DNA of 42,360 nt from Flavobacteriaceae bacterium UBA2540 (GTDB lineage Bacteria; Bacteroidota; Bacteroidia; Flavobacteriales; Flavobacteriaceae): NCBI GenBank assembly GCA_002340765.1, contig DDMS01000061.1:1-42360 (forward strand). Direction: 5' to 3'. The notes under the pieces were generated by a model, which was given only the letters and a program-made list of their open reading frames with translations, made no database searches and had not been told where the DNA came from. Positions 1 through 9,210 of this stretch are shown piece after piece. Made by a program: the position numbers and the translations under genes. How positions within the stretch are numbered: the stretch's first letter is position 1; each line of letters begins with the position of its first letter.

Positions 1-11
1 TATAATATATA

Positions 12-19
12 TATATTTG
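12..19 (+). promoter_or_regulatory. Promoter -7 box for the metal regulator operon
   Basis: TATATTTG matches the Bacteroidota -7 consensus TAnnTTTG exactly and ends 18 nt before the ATG at 38. The expected -33 element would fall outside the window, so the match rests on one box in very AT-rich sequence. Confidence 0.5.
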
Positions 20-37
20 TTTTCTTAAAAATCATTT

Positions 38-694
38 ATGTTTAGTCAATCTGAAGAAAATTATTTAAAAGCAATTTTTCATTTAACATCTGCTGAAAAA
101 AGTGGCATTACTACCAATGAAATTGCTGAAAAGTTAGCAACTAAACCATCTTCTGTTACTGATATGATTCAAAAATTATCAGATAAAAAAGTCGTGATTT
201 ATAAAAAGTATTACGGGGTTGAGTTAACTGATTCAGGGAGAAAAATTGCGGCAAATATTGTTAGAAAACATCGTTTGTGGGAAGTTTTTTTAGTCGAAAA
301 ACTACATTTTCCTTGGGATGAAGTTCATGATATTGCTGAACAATTGGAGCATATTCAATCACTAAAACTTATCCGACAATTAGACCAGTTTTTAGGTTTT
401 CCAACGCAAGATCCTCATGGAGATCCCATTCCTGATAAAAATGGAAATTTAAAAAGCATCGAAAAATGTTTGTTGTCAACTTTAGAAAAAAATGAATCAG
501 GAATTTGTGTTGGCGTAGATGATTCTTCATCAGAATTTTTAAAATTTTTAGACAAAAAAGGCATTACACTTGGCAAGCAAATCATAGTTTTAGATAAAGA
601 AGATTTTGACGATTCATTGTTGATAGAAATTGAAAATCAAAAAATACCTATCTCCAAAAAAATAGCAAATAATTTATACATTCAAAAATCATGA
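38..694 (+). CDS. MntR/DtxR-family metal-dependent transcriptional regulator
   Basis: A 218-residue metalloregulator that probably represses or activates metal-transport genes according to cytoplasmic Mn(II) or Fe(II). Visible domains are an N-terminal winged helix (about 1-65, with the recognition segment around KPSSVTDMIQKL), a dimerisation and metal-binding region (about 66-140) and a C-terminal FeoA/SH3-like domain (about 150-218), as in full-length DtxR/IdeR. Metal ligands seen are His78, Glu101, Glu104 and His105. By family knowledge, Glu at the DtxR Cys102 position is the MntR arrangement, so manganese is the more likely effector; however Asn8 stands where MntR has Asp8. The stop overlaps the start of the ZIP transporter by 4 nt (ATGA), which indicates one operon and suggests that the transporter is part of its regulon. 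The family call is firm; the metal is an inference. Confidence 0.88.
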   Translation: MFSQSEENYLKAIFHLTSAEKSGITTNEIAEKLATKPSSVTDMIQKLSDKKVVIYKKYYGVELTDSGRKIAANIVRKHRLWEVFLVEKLHFPWDEVHDIAEQLEHIQSLKLIRQLDQFLGFPTQDPHGDPIPDKNGNLKSIEKCLLSTLEKNESGICVGVDDSSSEFLKFLDKKGITLGKQIIVLDKEDFDDSLLIEIENQKIPISKKIANNLYIQKS

Positions 695-1527
695 GCACAT
701 TTGATCAAATAGTTTCTTTTGCAAAAGAAAATCCCATTTGGGCAGCTTTTTATGCATCGCTTTTTACTTGGGGATTAACAGCTGCAGGTGCAGCTTTAGT
801 GTTTTTTTTTAAAAAATTAAACAGAGCAGTTTTAGACGGAATGTTAGGTTTTACTGGTGGTGTCATGGTGGCAGCAAGTTTTTGGAGTTTGTTAGCACCA
901 GCCATTGAAAATAGTCCTGGAGAAGGTTTTGTGAAAGTTTTACCATCTGCAATTGGTTTTTTAATTGGTGCGTTAGCTCTTTTTGGAATGGATAAATTGT
1001 TGCCACATTTACATATCAATTTTAAAGATCATGAAGTAGAAGGAGTGAAAACAAACTTTCAAAAAACTACTTTATTGGTTTTGGCAATTACTTTACACAA
1101 TATTCCTGAGGGTTTGGCTGTTGGAGTATTATTTGGAGCAGCGTCAACTTTGGTTGGAGTGGAACAAACTGAAATGATTGTTGCTGCAATTTCTTTAGCA
1201 ATTGGAATTGGAATTCAAAATTTTCCTGAAGGATTTGCAGTTGCAATGCCATTAAGAAGACAAGGAATAAGTAGAAGAAAAAGTTTTTGGTACGGACAAT
1301 TATCAGCTATTGTTGAACCGGTTGCAGCAGTTTTAGGAGCTTTAGCAGTCTCATTTTTTACACCTATTTTACCTTATGCGTTGGCTTTTGCTGCAGGAGC
1401 TATGATTTTTGTAGTCGTTGAAGAAGTAATTCCTGAAACACAAAGAGACAAATTTACGGACATTGCTACTTTAGGATTTATTGGCGGATTCATTGTAATG
1501 ATGTCTTTGGATGTGGGTTTGGGGTAA
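691..1527 (+). CDS. ZIP-family divalent metal transporter, GufA/ZIP11-like
   Basis: A 278-residue inner-membrane protein with about eight hydrophobic segments, the usual size of bacterial ZIP transporters, which import Zn, Mn or Fe. The two ZIP signature helices are visible: HNIPEG (136-141) and QNFPEG (176-181). Gln instead of His opening the second motif, and the following AMPLRR, fit the GufA/ZIP11 branch better than ZupT. The start overlaps the regulator stop (ATGA), so it is translationally coupled to the MntR/DtxR-type gene and is the likely target of that regulator. The spacer behind it (1528-1652) is AT-rich and shows no clear terminator. Which metal it moves, and in which direction, cannot be read from the sequence. 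Confidence 0.88.
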   Translation: MSTFDQIVSFAKENPIWAAFYASLFTWGLTAAGAALVFFFKKLNRAVLDGMLGFTGGVMVAASFWSLLAPAIENSPGEGFVKVLPSAIGFLIGALALFGMDKLLPHLHINFKDHEVEGVKTNFQKTTLLVLAITLHNIPEGLAVGVLFGAASTLVGVEQTEMIVAAISLAIGIGIQNFPEGFAVAMPLRRQGISRRKSFWYGQLSAIVEPVAAVLGALAVSFFTPILPYALAFAAGAMIFVVVEEVIPETQRDKFTDIATLGFIGGFIVMMSLDVGLG

Positions 1528-1652
1528 ATTAGTTCAAAATTTAAAATTCCGAGTTGAATTCACAAGTTTATTATTAAATCGTTTCATTGCTATATTGTTA
1601 CATTGTTAAATTAAAATTCATTAAATTCGTGCAATTCCTTTAAAAAATAATT

Positions 1653-4600
1653 GTGCAAGAATCTTCAACTTTTCAAGTGTATAATGCTTCTGCTGGAAGT
1701 GGAAAAACATTTATACTTGTCAAAGAATATTTGAAAATTTTATTGAATTCGTCAGATATTTTTACCTTTCAAAAAGTTTTGGCAATCACGTTTACCAACA
1801 AAGCTGCTGGCGAAATGAAAGAACGTGTTTTGTCAAGTTTGCAAGATTTTTCTGAAGGTAAAGACACTGATTTGTTAAAAATTATTTTGAATGAAATTTC
1901 GGTTGATAAAATCATCATTCAAGCTCGAAGCAAGAAAATTTTGGAAGCTATTTTACAAAATTATTCCGCTTTTTCAATCACAACGATTGATAGTTTTACC
2001 TATAAAATCATTAAAAATTTCGCCTATGATTTGGGATTATCACTCAATTTTGAAGTGGAAATGGATACGCAATCATTGCTCAATGAAGCAGTTGATGTGC
2101 TCATTTCAAAAATTGGAACAGATAAAAAACTTACCGAAATTTTGGTTGATTATTCTCTTGATAAAACCGATAATGATGCTTCTTGGGACATCACAAATGA
2201 CTTGAATGATTTTGCTAATATTCTATTAAATGAAGATGACATTCAACATTTTAAAAATCTAACAGATAAGACTTTGGATGATTTTTCTAGTTTAAAATCC
2301 AAATTATTTAGTCATCAAAATGAACTTCAAAAAGCGTTCGAAAAAATAGGAAATGATTGTTTGGCACTGATAGAAAAAAAAGGTCTAGAACCAGCAAATT
2401 TCTTTAAAAGTACTATTCCAAATTTTTTTAGAGACTTAGTTTTTCAATCTTTTGATATCAATTTTTTATCTAGAAGTGAAACTATTGACAAAGCTTTTGC
2501 TTCAAATCAATTTTATATCAATAAAACTCCTGGAAATATTACTTCAATTATTGACCAAATTGCGCCCGAAATACGACTTTTTCATGAAGCTTCAAAAGAA
2601 ATTTATAGTCAATATTCTTTGAACAAATTGGCATTAAAAAGCATTATTCCTTTAGCGGTTTTGAATCATATCAATTCCGAATTGGAAAACATCAAAATTC
2701 AAAATAATATTCGGTTAAATGCCGAGTTCAACCAACTTATTTCTGACAAAATTAAAGACCAACCTGCGCCTTTTATTTATGAAAGAATTGGGCAACGTTT
2801 TCAGAACTATTTTATCGATGAAATGCAAGATACTTCTATTTTACAATGGCAAAACTTGATTCCGTTGATTGATAATACCTTGTCACAAGAACATGGAAGT
2901 TTGTTATTAGTGGGCGATGGAAAACAGTCAATTTATAGATTTAGAGGCGGAAAAGCAGCACAATTTATCAATTTAGGCGCTGAAAATAATAATCCATTTC
3001 AGGTTGAAAAATCTCTTTTTACGCTTGAAACCAACTTCCGAAGTTTTTCTGAAATTATCAATTTTAACAATTCTTTTTTTACTCATTTAGCCAATTTTTT
3101 CGCCAATGAATCCTATAAAAAATTATTTTTTGAAGGAAATAGTCAGCTTGAAAACTCAAAAAAAGGGGGTTTTGTTGCTGTTTCTTTTATCGATAAAGAA
3201 ATAGAAGATGAAGAAATTGAGGAAGAACATAACGAAAAAAGTGCTTATCCAAAAAGGGTTTTAAAGAAAATTATCGATATTAATGAACATTTTTTGCTCA
3301 GTGAAATTTGCGTTCTGACAAGAAAAAAGAAGGAAAGTGTTGAAATTGCAAATTATCTAACTCAAAATAATATTTCAATTATTTCTTCAGAATCTTTGTT
3401 GTTAAAGAATAACGAAAAAGTGATTTTTATTATCAATATTTTGAAAATGTTTCAAAATCAGGAAGATGAAGATGCGCGTTTTGAATTTTTATATTTTTTG
3501 TTTCAACATCTACAAATCAAAACCAGCAAACACGATTTTTTTGAACGTTTCTCAAAAATGAATAACCAATTGATATTTAAATTATTTAAAGAATTTGAGG
3601 TGTTTTTTGATGAAATTGGATTCCAACAATTGCCATTTTATGAAAAAATTGAGCAAATTATCAGAAGTTTTAGCTTGGTAAATTCTTCAGACGCTTATAT
3701 CCAATATTTCTTGGATATTATTTTAGAGCAGCAAAATAAAGGAAAAGATTTGATTGATTTCTTGGAATTTTGGGAATTGAAAAAAGAATCTTTAAGTATT
3801 GTAGCGCCAGAAATTTCGAATGCAGTTCAAATAATGACGATTCACAAATCAAAAGGGTTGGAATTTCCTGTGGTCATTTTTCCATGTGATGTGAGAATTT
3901 ATGAACAAATATCACCAAAAGTTTGGTTGGACGAATTGCCTCAAAATTATCAACCTTTTTCAGAATTATTGATTGATTATAATTCACAATTACAATTAAT
4001 TAACAATCGTGCTTTGGAAATTTTTGAACAACAAAGTGAGGAATTAGAACTCGACAATTTCAATCTTTTATATGTAGCTCTGACAAGAGCTGTAGAACAA
4101 TTACACATTATTACTGGAGATAAATTGCCTAAAACCGAGAAAGAAAAACCAACTGTATTTTCGGAAATTTTTAAAAATTATCTAAAACAAATAAATCTTT
4201 GGGAAGAAGGTCTTTTTGAGTATTCATTCGGAGAACAAAAAAGAATGAGTATTCAAAAAAATACAGATTTAAAATCCGAAATTCATCAGAAATTTATCTC
4301 TATTCCTTGGAAAGAACATGAGTTGATTTTGTTGGCAAGTGCCTCAAAATTATGGGACACAGCTCAAGGAAAAGCGATTGACTTCGGAAATTTAATCCAT
4401 GAAATTTTATCAAAAATTATTTCTTTCAAAGATGTTGAAAATGTTTTGAATAGATATTTTAAAGAAGGTTATGTATCTGAAATTGAAAAAGAAACCATCA
4501 AAAAAACAATCAATTCAATAGTATTTCATCCAACTCTGCATGAGTATTTTTCTGAAGATGTCATTGTTTTTAATGAAAGAGAAATTATTGATTCAGAAAA

Positions 4601-4802
4601 ACAAATTATTATTCCTGACAGATTGGTTTTTAAAAATAATAACGAGCTTGTTATTATTGATTATAAGACTGGAAATCAACTTTTTGAACATCAACAACAA
4701 CTCTCGAAATATGAAAATGTATTAAAAACTATGAATTTTAAAGTTTATGAAAAGTTGCTAATATATATAGGTTATACAATTGAAGTTGTGAAAGTTTACT
4801 GA
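1653..4802 (+). CDS. UvrD/Rep-type helicase with C-terminal PD-(D/E)XK nuclease (AddA/RecB-like)
   Basis: A 1049-residue superfamily 1A DNA helicase-nuclease, probably acting in double-strand break repair as the AddA-like subunit of a RecBCD/AddAB-type enzyme. Motifs in order: Walker A ASAGSGKT (12-19), motif Ia ITFTNKAAGEM (from 45), motif II FIDEMQD (387-393), motif III VGDGKQSIYRFRGG, motif IV ETNFRS, motif V MTIHKSKGLEF (around 728-738), motif VI LYVALTRA (around 806-813). The C-terminus carries the nuclease elements NLIHE (around 912) and IIDYKTG (around 1000). The start is GTG; no in-frame ATG lies close, and the P-loop sits at the normal distance from it. A partner AddB nuclease gene, often adjacent in relatives, is not in this window. 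The gene stands alone between the ZIP gene and kbl. Confidence 0.9.
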   Translation: MQESSTFQVYNASAGSGKTFILVKEYLKILLNSSDIFTFQKVLAITFTNKAAGEMKERVLSSLQDFSEGKDTDLLKIILNEISVDKIIIQARSKKILEAILQNYSAFSITTIDSFTYKIIKNFAYDLGLSLNFEVEMDTQSLLNEAVDVLISKIGTDKKLTEILVDYSLDKTDNDASWDITNDLNDFANILLNEDDIQHFKNLTDKTLDDFSSLKSKLFSHQNELQKAFEKIGNDCLALIEKKGLEPANFFKSTIPNFFRDLVFQSFDINFLSRSETIDKAFASNQFYINKTPGNITSIIDQIAPEIRLFHEASKEIYSQYSLNKLALKSIIPLAVLNHINSELENIKIQNNIRLNAEFNQLISDKIKDQPAPFIYERIGQRFQNYFIDEMQDTSILQWQNLIPLIDNTLSQEHGSLLLVGDGKQSIYRFRGGKAAQFINLGAENNNPFQVEKSLFTLETNFRSFSEIINFNNSFFTHLANFFANESYKKLFFEGNSQLENSKKGGFVAVSFIDKEIEDEEIEEEHNEKSAYPKRVLKKIIDINEHFLLSEICVLTRKKKESVEIANYLTQNNISIISSESLLLKNNEKVIFIINILKMFQNQEDEDARFEFLYFLFQHLQIKTSKHDFFERFSKMNNQLIFKLFKEFEVFFDEIGFQQLPFYEKIEQIIRSFSLVNSSDAYIQYFLDIILEQQNKGKDLIDFLEFWELKKESLSIVAPEISNAVQIMTIHKSKGLEFPVVIFPCDVRIYEQISPKVWLDELPQNYQPFSELLIDYNSQLQLINNRALEIFEQQSEELELDNFNLLYVALTRAVEQLHIITGDKLPKTEKEKPTVFSEIFKNYLKQINLWEEGLFEYSFGEQKRMSIQKNTDLKSEIHQKFISIPWKEHELILLASASKLWDTAQGKAIDFGNLIHEILSKIISFKDVENVLNRYFKEGYVSEIEKETIKKTINSIVFHPTLHEYFSEDVIVFNEREIIDSEKQIIIPDRLVFKNNNELVIIDYKTGNQLFEHQQQLSKYENVLKTMNFKVYEKLLIYIGYTIEVVKVY

Positions 4803-4818
4803 AGAGTTTGAAACTTCT

Positions 4819-4826
4819 TAACTTTG
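4819..4826 (+). promoter_or_regulatory. Promoter -7 box for kbl
   Basis: TAACTTTG matches TAnnTTTG and ends 22 nt before the kbl ATG, a normal leader length. No TTTG lies at the expected 19-21 nt upstream, so confidence is moderate. Confidence 0.5.
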
Positions 4827-4848
4827 TATCATCAAAAATGACAAAATT

Positions 4849-6042
4849 ATGTACGGAAAAATAAAAGATACTTTACAAGAAGAAATACAACATCTTAAAA
4901 ACTCAGGATTATTCAAATCCGAACGCATTATTACATCTTCCCAAGATGCTGTTATCAAAATTTCAACGGGTGAAGAAGTAATCAATTTTTGTGCGAATAA
5001 TTATTTAGGATTGTCTAATCATCCAGCGGTGATTCAAGCAGCAAAAGATACTTTAGATTCTCATGGATTTGGTATGGCTTCAGTTCGATTTATTTGCGGA
5101 ACTCAAGATATTCACCGTCAACTTGAAAAAAAGATTGCCGATTTTTATAAAACAGAAGATACTATTTTATATGCTGCTGCTTTTGATGCAAATGGAGGAG
5201 TTTTCGAACCATTATTTACTCAAGATGATGCTATTATTTCTGATAGTTTAAATCACGCTTCCATAATTGACGGAGTTCGTTTGTGCAAAGCAGTTCGTTA
5301 TCGCTATGAAAATAATGATATGAATTCACTGGAGGAACAATTAATCGAAGCAAATAAACAACATCACCGATTCAAAATTATTGTAACAGATGGTGTTTTT
5401 TCAATGGATGGTATTGTTGCAAAATTGGATAAAATTTGCGATTTAGCCGATAAATATGATGCTTTGGTTATGGTTGATGAATGTCATGCAGCAGGATTTA
5501 TTGGGAAAACAGGCAGAGGAACTGTTGAACTGAAAAATGTAATGGACAGAGTAGACATTGTTACAGGCACTTTAGGAAAAGCGCTGGGAGGTGCAATGGG
5601 TGGTTATACCACAGGAAAAAAGGAAATTATTGAAATTTTAAGACAAAAATCAAGGCCATATTTATTTTCAAATTCCTTAGCCCCAACAATTGTAGGAGCT
5701 TCATTAAAAGTATTTGATTTGATTTCTGATGACACAACATTAAGAGACAAACTAGAATGGAACACAAACTATTTTAGAACTGAGATGGAAAAAGCAGGTT
5801 TTGATTTGGTTGGAGCAGATGCCGCAATTGTCCCAGTAATGCTATACGATGCGAAATTATCCCAAACAATGGCCAATGAATTGTTGAAAGAAGGAATCTA
5901 TGTAATAGGATTCTTTTTTCCTGTGGTTCCTAAAGAAAAAGCAAGAATTCGAGTGCAGTTGTCTGCTGCGCACGATAAAATACATTTGGATAAAGCAATT
6001 TCTGCATTTATTAAAGTAGGAAAATCGCTGAAAATTATTTAG
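4849..6042 (+). CDS. kbl: Glycine C-acetyltransferase (2-amino-3-ketobutyrate CoA ligase)
   Basis: A cytoplasmic PLP enzyme that converts 2-amino-3-ketobutyrate and CoA to glycine and acetyl-CoA in threonine breakdown; it belongs to the alpha-oxoamine synthase family. Its 397 residues are full length. Recognisable segments are NFCANNYLGLSNHP near the N-terminus, the GFGMASVRFICGTQ segment, DECHAAGF in the PLP-binding region, and the Schiff-base lysine Lys244 in GTLGKALGGAMGGY, the same position as in E. coli Kbl. The C-terminal RIRVQLSAAH is also typical. Threonine dehydrogenase, the usual partner, is not in the window. It appears to be a monocistronic unit with its own -7 box. Confidence 0.95.
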   Translation: MYGKIKDTLQEEIQHLKNSGLFKSERIITSSQDAVIKISTGEEVINFCANNYLGLSNHPAVIQAAKDTLDSHGFGMASVRFICGTQDIHRQLEKKIADFYKTEDTILYAAAFDANGGVFEPLFTQDDAIISDSLNHASIIDGVRLCKAVRYRYENNDMNSLEEQLIEANKQHHRFKIIVTDGVFSMDGIVAKLDKICDLADKYDALVMVDECHAAGFIGKTGRGTVELKNVMDRVDIVTGTLGKALGGAMGGYTTGKKEIIEILRQKSRPYLFSNSLAPTIVGASLKVFDLISDDTTLRDKLEWNTNYFRTEMEKAGFDLVGADAAIVPVMLYDAKLSQTMANELLKEGIYVIGFFFPVVPKEKARIRVQLSAAHDKIHLDKAISAFIKVGKSLKII

Positions 6043-6056
6043 TTTTCAAAAAAATC

Positions 6057-6086
6057 TTGTGATTTGTTTAACTTTTTGTAAATTTG
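6057..6086 (+). promoter_or_regulatory. Promoter for the OmpA-family gene (-33 TTG, -7 TAAATTTG)
   Basis: A TTG at 6057-6059 is followed after 19 nt by TAAATTTG at 6079-6086, an exact match to the Bacteroidota -7 consensus. Predicted transcription starts near 6093, giving a leader of about 65 nt. It lies in the spacer between kbl and the OmpA gene. Confidence 0.6.
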
Positions 6087-6157
6087 CCTTGCGGATAAGT
6101 AATAACAACTTATTTTTGCATATAATAAAAACGAACTTTTAATTTAAAAATTTGATA

Positions 6158-7516
6158 ATGAAACAATTAAAATTAGCTGTGATAGCTTTGTTTACGTTAG
6201 TAACGGTTAGCAACGTAAGCGCACAGGATGAAAACAACCCATGGGCAGTTGGCTTTGGTGTAAACATTGTAGACTTTTACGGTGGAAACAAATTTATGGA
6301 TCAAATAAAAGATCACTTAGGAAATAGTGATTGGAATTTTCTTCCATCGATTTCTAGAATCACAGCAGAGAAATACTTAGACAAAGGTTTTTCTTTGCAG
6401 TTTGCAGGGTCTTTAAATAAAATTACACATATTGTTGATAAAGGAGATGCAGATGCTTTATACTACTCTTTAGGTTTTAATGTGAAGTATGATTTGAATA
6501 AACTATTCGGAGAAACTGCTTGGTTTGATCCTTTTGTTTATTTAGGAGGAAATTATGTTTCTTTTGATTCTAATTCAGAGGGAATGTTAAATTATGGTAT
6601 AGGTTTCAACACTTGGTTTAATGATAGTTTTGGTTTAAGTTTCCAAACAGGATCTATTAAAGGTTTTGCGGATGAAGTACAAACTCATTTTCAATCTTCT
6701 TTAGGAGTTGTAATTAAATTTGGTGGTAAAGATACTGATGGAGATGGAATTTATGATAAATATGACCAATGTCCAGAAGTTGCTGGTTTGAAAGAGTTTA
6801 ATGGATGTCCAGACTCAGATGGAGATGGAATTAAAGATTCTGACGATGCTTGTCCTAATGTAGCTGGTTTGGCTTCAATGAATGGTTGTCCTGATACAGA
6901 TGGAGATGGAGTTGCTGATAAAGATGATATGTGTCCTAATGAAAAAGGAACAAAAGCTAATAAAGGATGTCCTGATACTGATGGTGATGGTGTAGTAGAT
7001 AAAGATGACAAATGTCCTAAAGTAGCAGGCCCTGTTGCAAACGCAGGTTGTCCTTGGCCAGATACTGATGGAGATGGTGTTTTAGACAAAGATGACAAAT
7101 GTCCAAAAGAAGTTGGTCCTGCATCTAATGGTGGATGTCCTGATGTAATTTCTAAAGAATCTGAGGAAGCTTTATCTATGTTGCCTAAATTTATTTTATT
7201 CAACACAGGGAAATCAACTTTTAAATCAGGTGTTACTGATAATTTAGATATGATTTTTGATGTTATGGATAAAAATCAAAAAGCAAACTTTTTGATTGAG
7301 GGTCATACAGATAGTACAGGTTCTGATGCGTTAAATGAAAAACTATCTAATTCAAGAGCTATGGCTGTTATGAATTATTTAGTTAAAAAAGGAGTTGATA
7401 AAGCACGTATAGAAGCGAAAGGATTTGGTGAAAGTCAACCAATTGCTCCAAATAACACTGCTGAAGGAAGATCTCAAAACAGAAGAGTTGTAGTTAAAGT
7501 AACAAATAAAGACTAA
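6158..7516 (+). CDS. OmpA-family outer-membrane protein with thrombospondin type-3 repeats
   Basis: A 452-residue envelope protein. It has a cleavable signal peptide (MKQLKLAVIALFTLVTVSNVSA, cut before QDEN), an N-terminal region of about 170 residues likely to be a beta-barrel, then five tandem calcium-binding TSP type-3 repeats (DxDGDGxxDxxDxCP pattern, about residues 188-328), and a C-terminal OmpA peptidoglycan-binding domain (from about 340) with FLIEGHTDSTG and NRRVVV. It should tie the outer membrane to the cell wall, as in abundant flavobacterial OmpA proteins. I chose the ATG at 6158 over an in-frame TTG at 6152 because the ATG directly begins a canonical signal peptide. A strong terminator follows, so it is probably monocistronic. 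Confidence 0.92.
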   Translation: MKQLKLAVIALFTLVTVSNVSAQDENNPWAVGFGVNIVDFYGGNKFMDQIKDHLGNSDWNFLPSISRITAEKYLDKGFSLQFAGSLNKITHIVDKGDADALYYSLGFNVKYDLNKLFGETAWFDPFVYLGGNYVSFDSNSEGMLNYGIGFNTWFNDSFGLSFQTGSIKGFADEVQTHFQSSLGVVIKFGGKDTDGDGIYDKYDQCPEVAGLKEFNGCPDSDGDGIKDSDDACPNVAGLASMNGCPDTDGDGVADKDDMCPNEKGTKANKGCPDTDGDGVVDKDDKCPKVAGPVANAGCPWPDTDGDGVLDKDDKCPKEVGPASNGGCPDVISKESEEALSMLPKFILFNTGKSTFKSGVTDNLDMIFDVMDKNQKANFLIEGHTDSTGSDALNEKLSNSRAMAVMNYLVKKGVDKARIEAKGFGESQPIAPNNTAEGRSQNRRVVVKVTNKD

Positions 7517-7535
7517 TTAGTTTTATTAATAATAG

Positions 7536-7564
7536 AAGCCTCACCAATTTGGTGGGGCTTTTTT
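7536..7564 (+). terminator. Rho-independent terminator after the OmpA gene
   Basis: The arms AAGCCTCACC (7536-7545) and GGTGGGGCTT (7551-7560) pair with one G-U wobble around an AATTT loop and run into a T tract. It separates the OmpA gene from atpD. Confidence 0.88.
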
Positions 7565-7612
7565 ATTTGCGCTAAATTTTTAATTTTTTTTTTAAATTAG
7601 ATTCAAATGAAT

Positions 7613-7620
7613 TACCTTTG
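7613..7620 (+). promoter_or_regulatory. Promoter -7 box for atpD-atpC
   Basis: TACCTTTG is an exact TAnnTTTG match 59 nt upstream of the atpD ATG and just downstream of the preceding terminator. No clear TTG is seen at -33; the region there is a T run. Confidence 0.6.
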
Positions 7621-7679
7621 CACCTTGAAATTAAAAGGATAAAATCTTTATACTAAATATTAACTTAATTAGATATAAC

Positions 7680-9197
7680 ATGTCTGCAACAATTGGTAAA
7701 GTTTCTCAAATTATTGGACCAGTAATTGACGTTCAATTCGATACAGAGCAAAATGAACTTCCGAAAATTTATGACTCATTAGAAATAAGAAAAGCGGATG
7801 GTTCTATTTTAGTTCTTGAAGTTCAACAACATATAGGAGAAGATATTGTAAGAACTATCTCAATGGATGCCACTGATGGTTTAAGCAGAGGAGTTGAGGT
7901 TATTGCAACAGGAAGCCCAATTCAAATGCCAATTGGAAATGATATTTATGGGCGTTTATTTAATGTTACTGGAGATGCAATTGACGGTCTTGGAAATTTA
8001 AAGAAAGAAGGTGATAATGGATTACCAATACATAGGTCTGCACCAAGATTTGAGGATTTATCTGTTTCAACAGAAGTTTTATTTACTGGAATTAAAGTAA
8101 TCGATTTAATTGAGCCTTATGCAAAAGGTGGAAAAATTGGTTTATTTGGTGGAGCAGGTGTTGGAAAAACAGTATTAATTCAAGAATTGATAAATAACAT
8201 TGCAAAAGGACACGGTGGTTTATCAGTTTTTGCAGGTGTTGGAGAGAGAACTCGTGAAGGAAACGATTTATTGCGCGAAATGCTTGAATCTGGGATTATA
8301 AAATATGGTGATGCTTTCATGCATTCAATGGAAGAGGGTGGATGGGATTTATCAAAAGTTGATAAAGCTGGAATGAGAGATTCAAAAGCAACTTTTGTTT
8401 TTGGTCAAATGAACGAACCTCCGGGAGCGCGTGCAAGAGTTGCTTTATCAGGATTAACGATTGCTGAATATTTTAGAGATGGTGCTGGAGAATCTCAAGG
8501 TAAAGACGTTCTTTTCTTTGTTGATAATATATTTAGATTTACACAAGCTGGTTCTGAAGTTTCTGCGTTATTAGGGCGTATGCCATCAGCAGTAGGGTAT
8601 CAACCAACTTTGGCAACTGAAATGGGTGCAATGCAAGAGCGTATTACATCAACTAAAAAAGGCTCAATTACATCTGTTCAAGCGGTTTATGTTCCTGCAG
8701 ATGACTTAACAGATCCTGCACCAGCAACAACTTTTGCTCACTTAGACGCAACAACTGTATTGTCTCGTAAAATTGCTGAATTAGGTATTTATCCTGCAGT
8801 AGATCCCTTAGATTCTACTTCAAGAATTTTATCAGCAGATATTTTAGGCGCTGATCATTATAATTGTGCACAAAAAGTAAAAGAAATTTTACAACGATAT
8901 AAAGAATTACAGGACATCATCGCGATTTTAGGGATGGAAGAATTGTCTGAAGATGATAAACTGGTGGTAAGCAGAGCAAGACGTGTTCAACGTTTCTTAT
9001 CACAACCTTTTCATGTTGCAGAACAGTTTACAGGTATTCCAGGTGTTTTGGTTGATATTAAAGATACCATCAAAGGTTTTAATATGATTATGGATGGAGA
9101 ATTGGACAAATATCCTGAAGCAGCATTTAACTTGAGAGGTTCTATTCAAGATGCAATTGATGCTGGAGAAAAAATGTTAGCTGAAGCTTTAAACTAA
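7680..9197 (+). CDS. atpD: F1 ATP synthase subunit beta
   Basis: The catalytic beta subunit of F1Fo ATP synthase, a peripheral complex on the inner face of the cytoplasmic membrane. It is 505 residues long, slightly longer than E. coli beta (460) as is usual in Bacteroidota. The Walker A GGAGVGKT lies near 157-164, followed by GERTREGND with the catalytic Glu, the Walker B segment VLFFVDNIFRFTQAGSEVSALLGRMPS, and EELSEDD, the DELSEED-type torque loop. It is followed after 13 nt by atpC. The other subunit genes are not in the window, which agrees with the separate atpD-atpC locus known in this phylum. Confidence 0.97.
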   Translation: MSATIGKVSQIIGPVIDVQFDTEQNELPKIYDSLEIRKADGSILVLEVQQHIGEDIVRTISMDATDGLSRGVEVIATGSPIQMPIGNDIYGRLFNVTGDAIDGLGNLKKEGDNGLPIHRSAPRFEDLSVSTEVLFTGIKVIDLIEPYAKGGKIGLFGGAGVGKTVLIQELINNIAKGHGGLSVFAGVGERTREGNDLLREMLESGIIKYGDAFMHSMEEGGWDLSKVDKAGMRDSKATFVFGQMNEPPGARARVALSGLTIAEYFRDGAGESQGKDVLFFVDNIFRFTQAGSEVSALLGRMPSAVGYQPTLATEMGAMQERITSTKKGSITSVQAVYVPADDLTDPAPATTFAHLDATTVLSRKIAELGIYPAVDPLDSTSRILSADILGADHYNCAQKVKEILQRYKELQDIIAILGMEELSEDDKLVVSRARRVQRFLSQPFHVAEQFTGIPGVLVDIKDTIKGFNMIMDGELDKYPEAAFNLRGSIQDAIDAGEKMLAEALN

Positions 9198-9210
9198 AAA
9201 CCATAAAAAT

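Noticed and set aside
6152..6157. TTG start giving two extra residues to the OmpA protein
   Set aside because: The ATG at 6158 begins a canonical signal peptide, and the TTG adds nothing conserved.
6751..7206. A 151-codon frame on the minus strand across the TSP3 repeats
   Set aside because: It is antisense to the repeated Asp/Gly/Cys/Pro codons of the OmpA gene; its length comes from the repetitive composition, and the protein has a low-complexity Ser/Pro pattern without domains.
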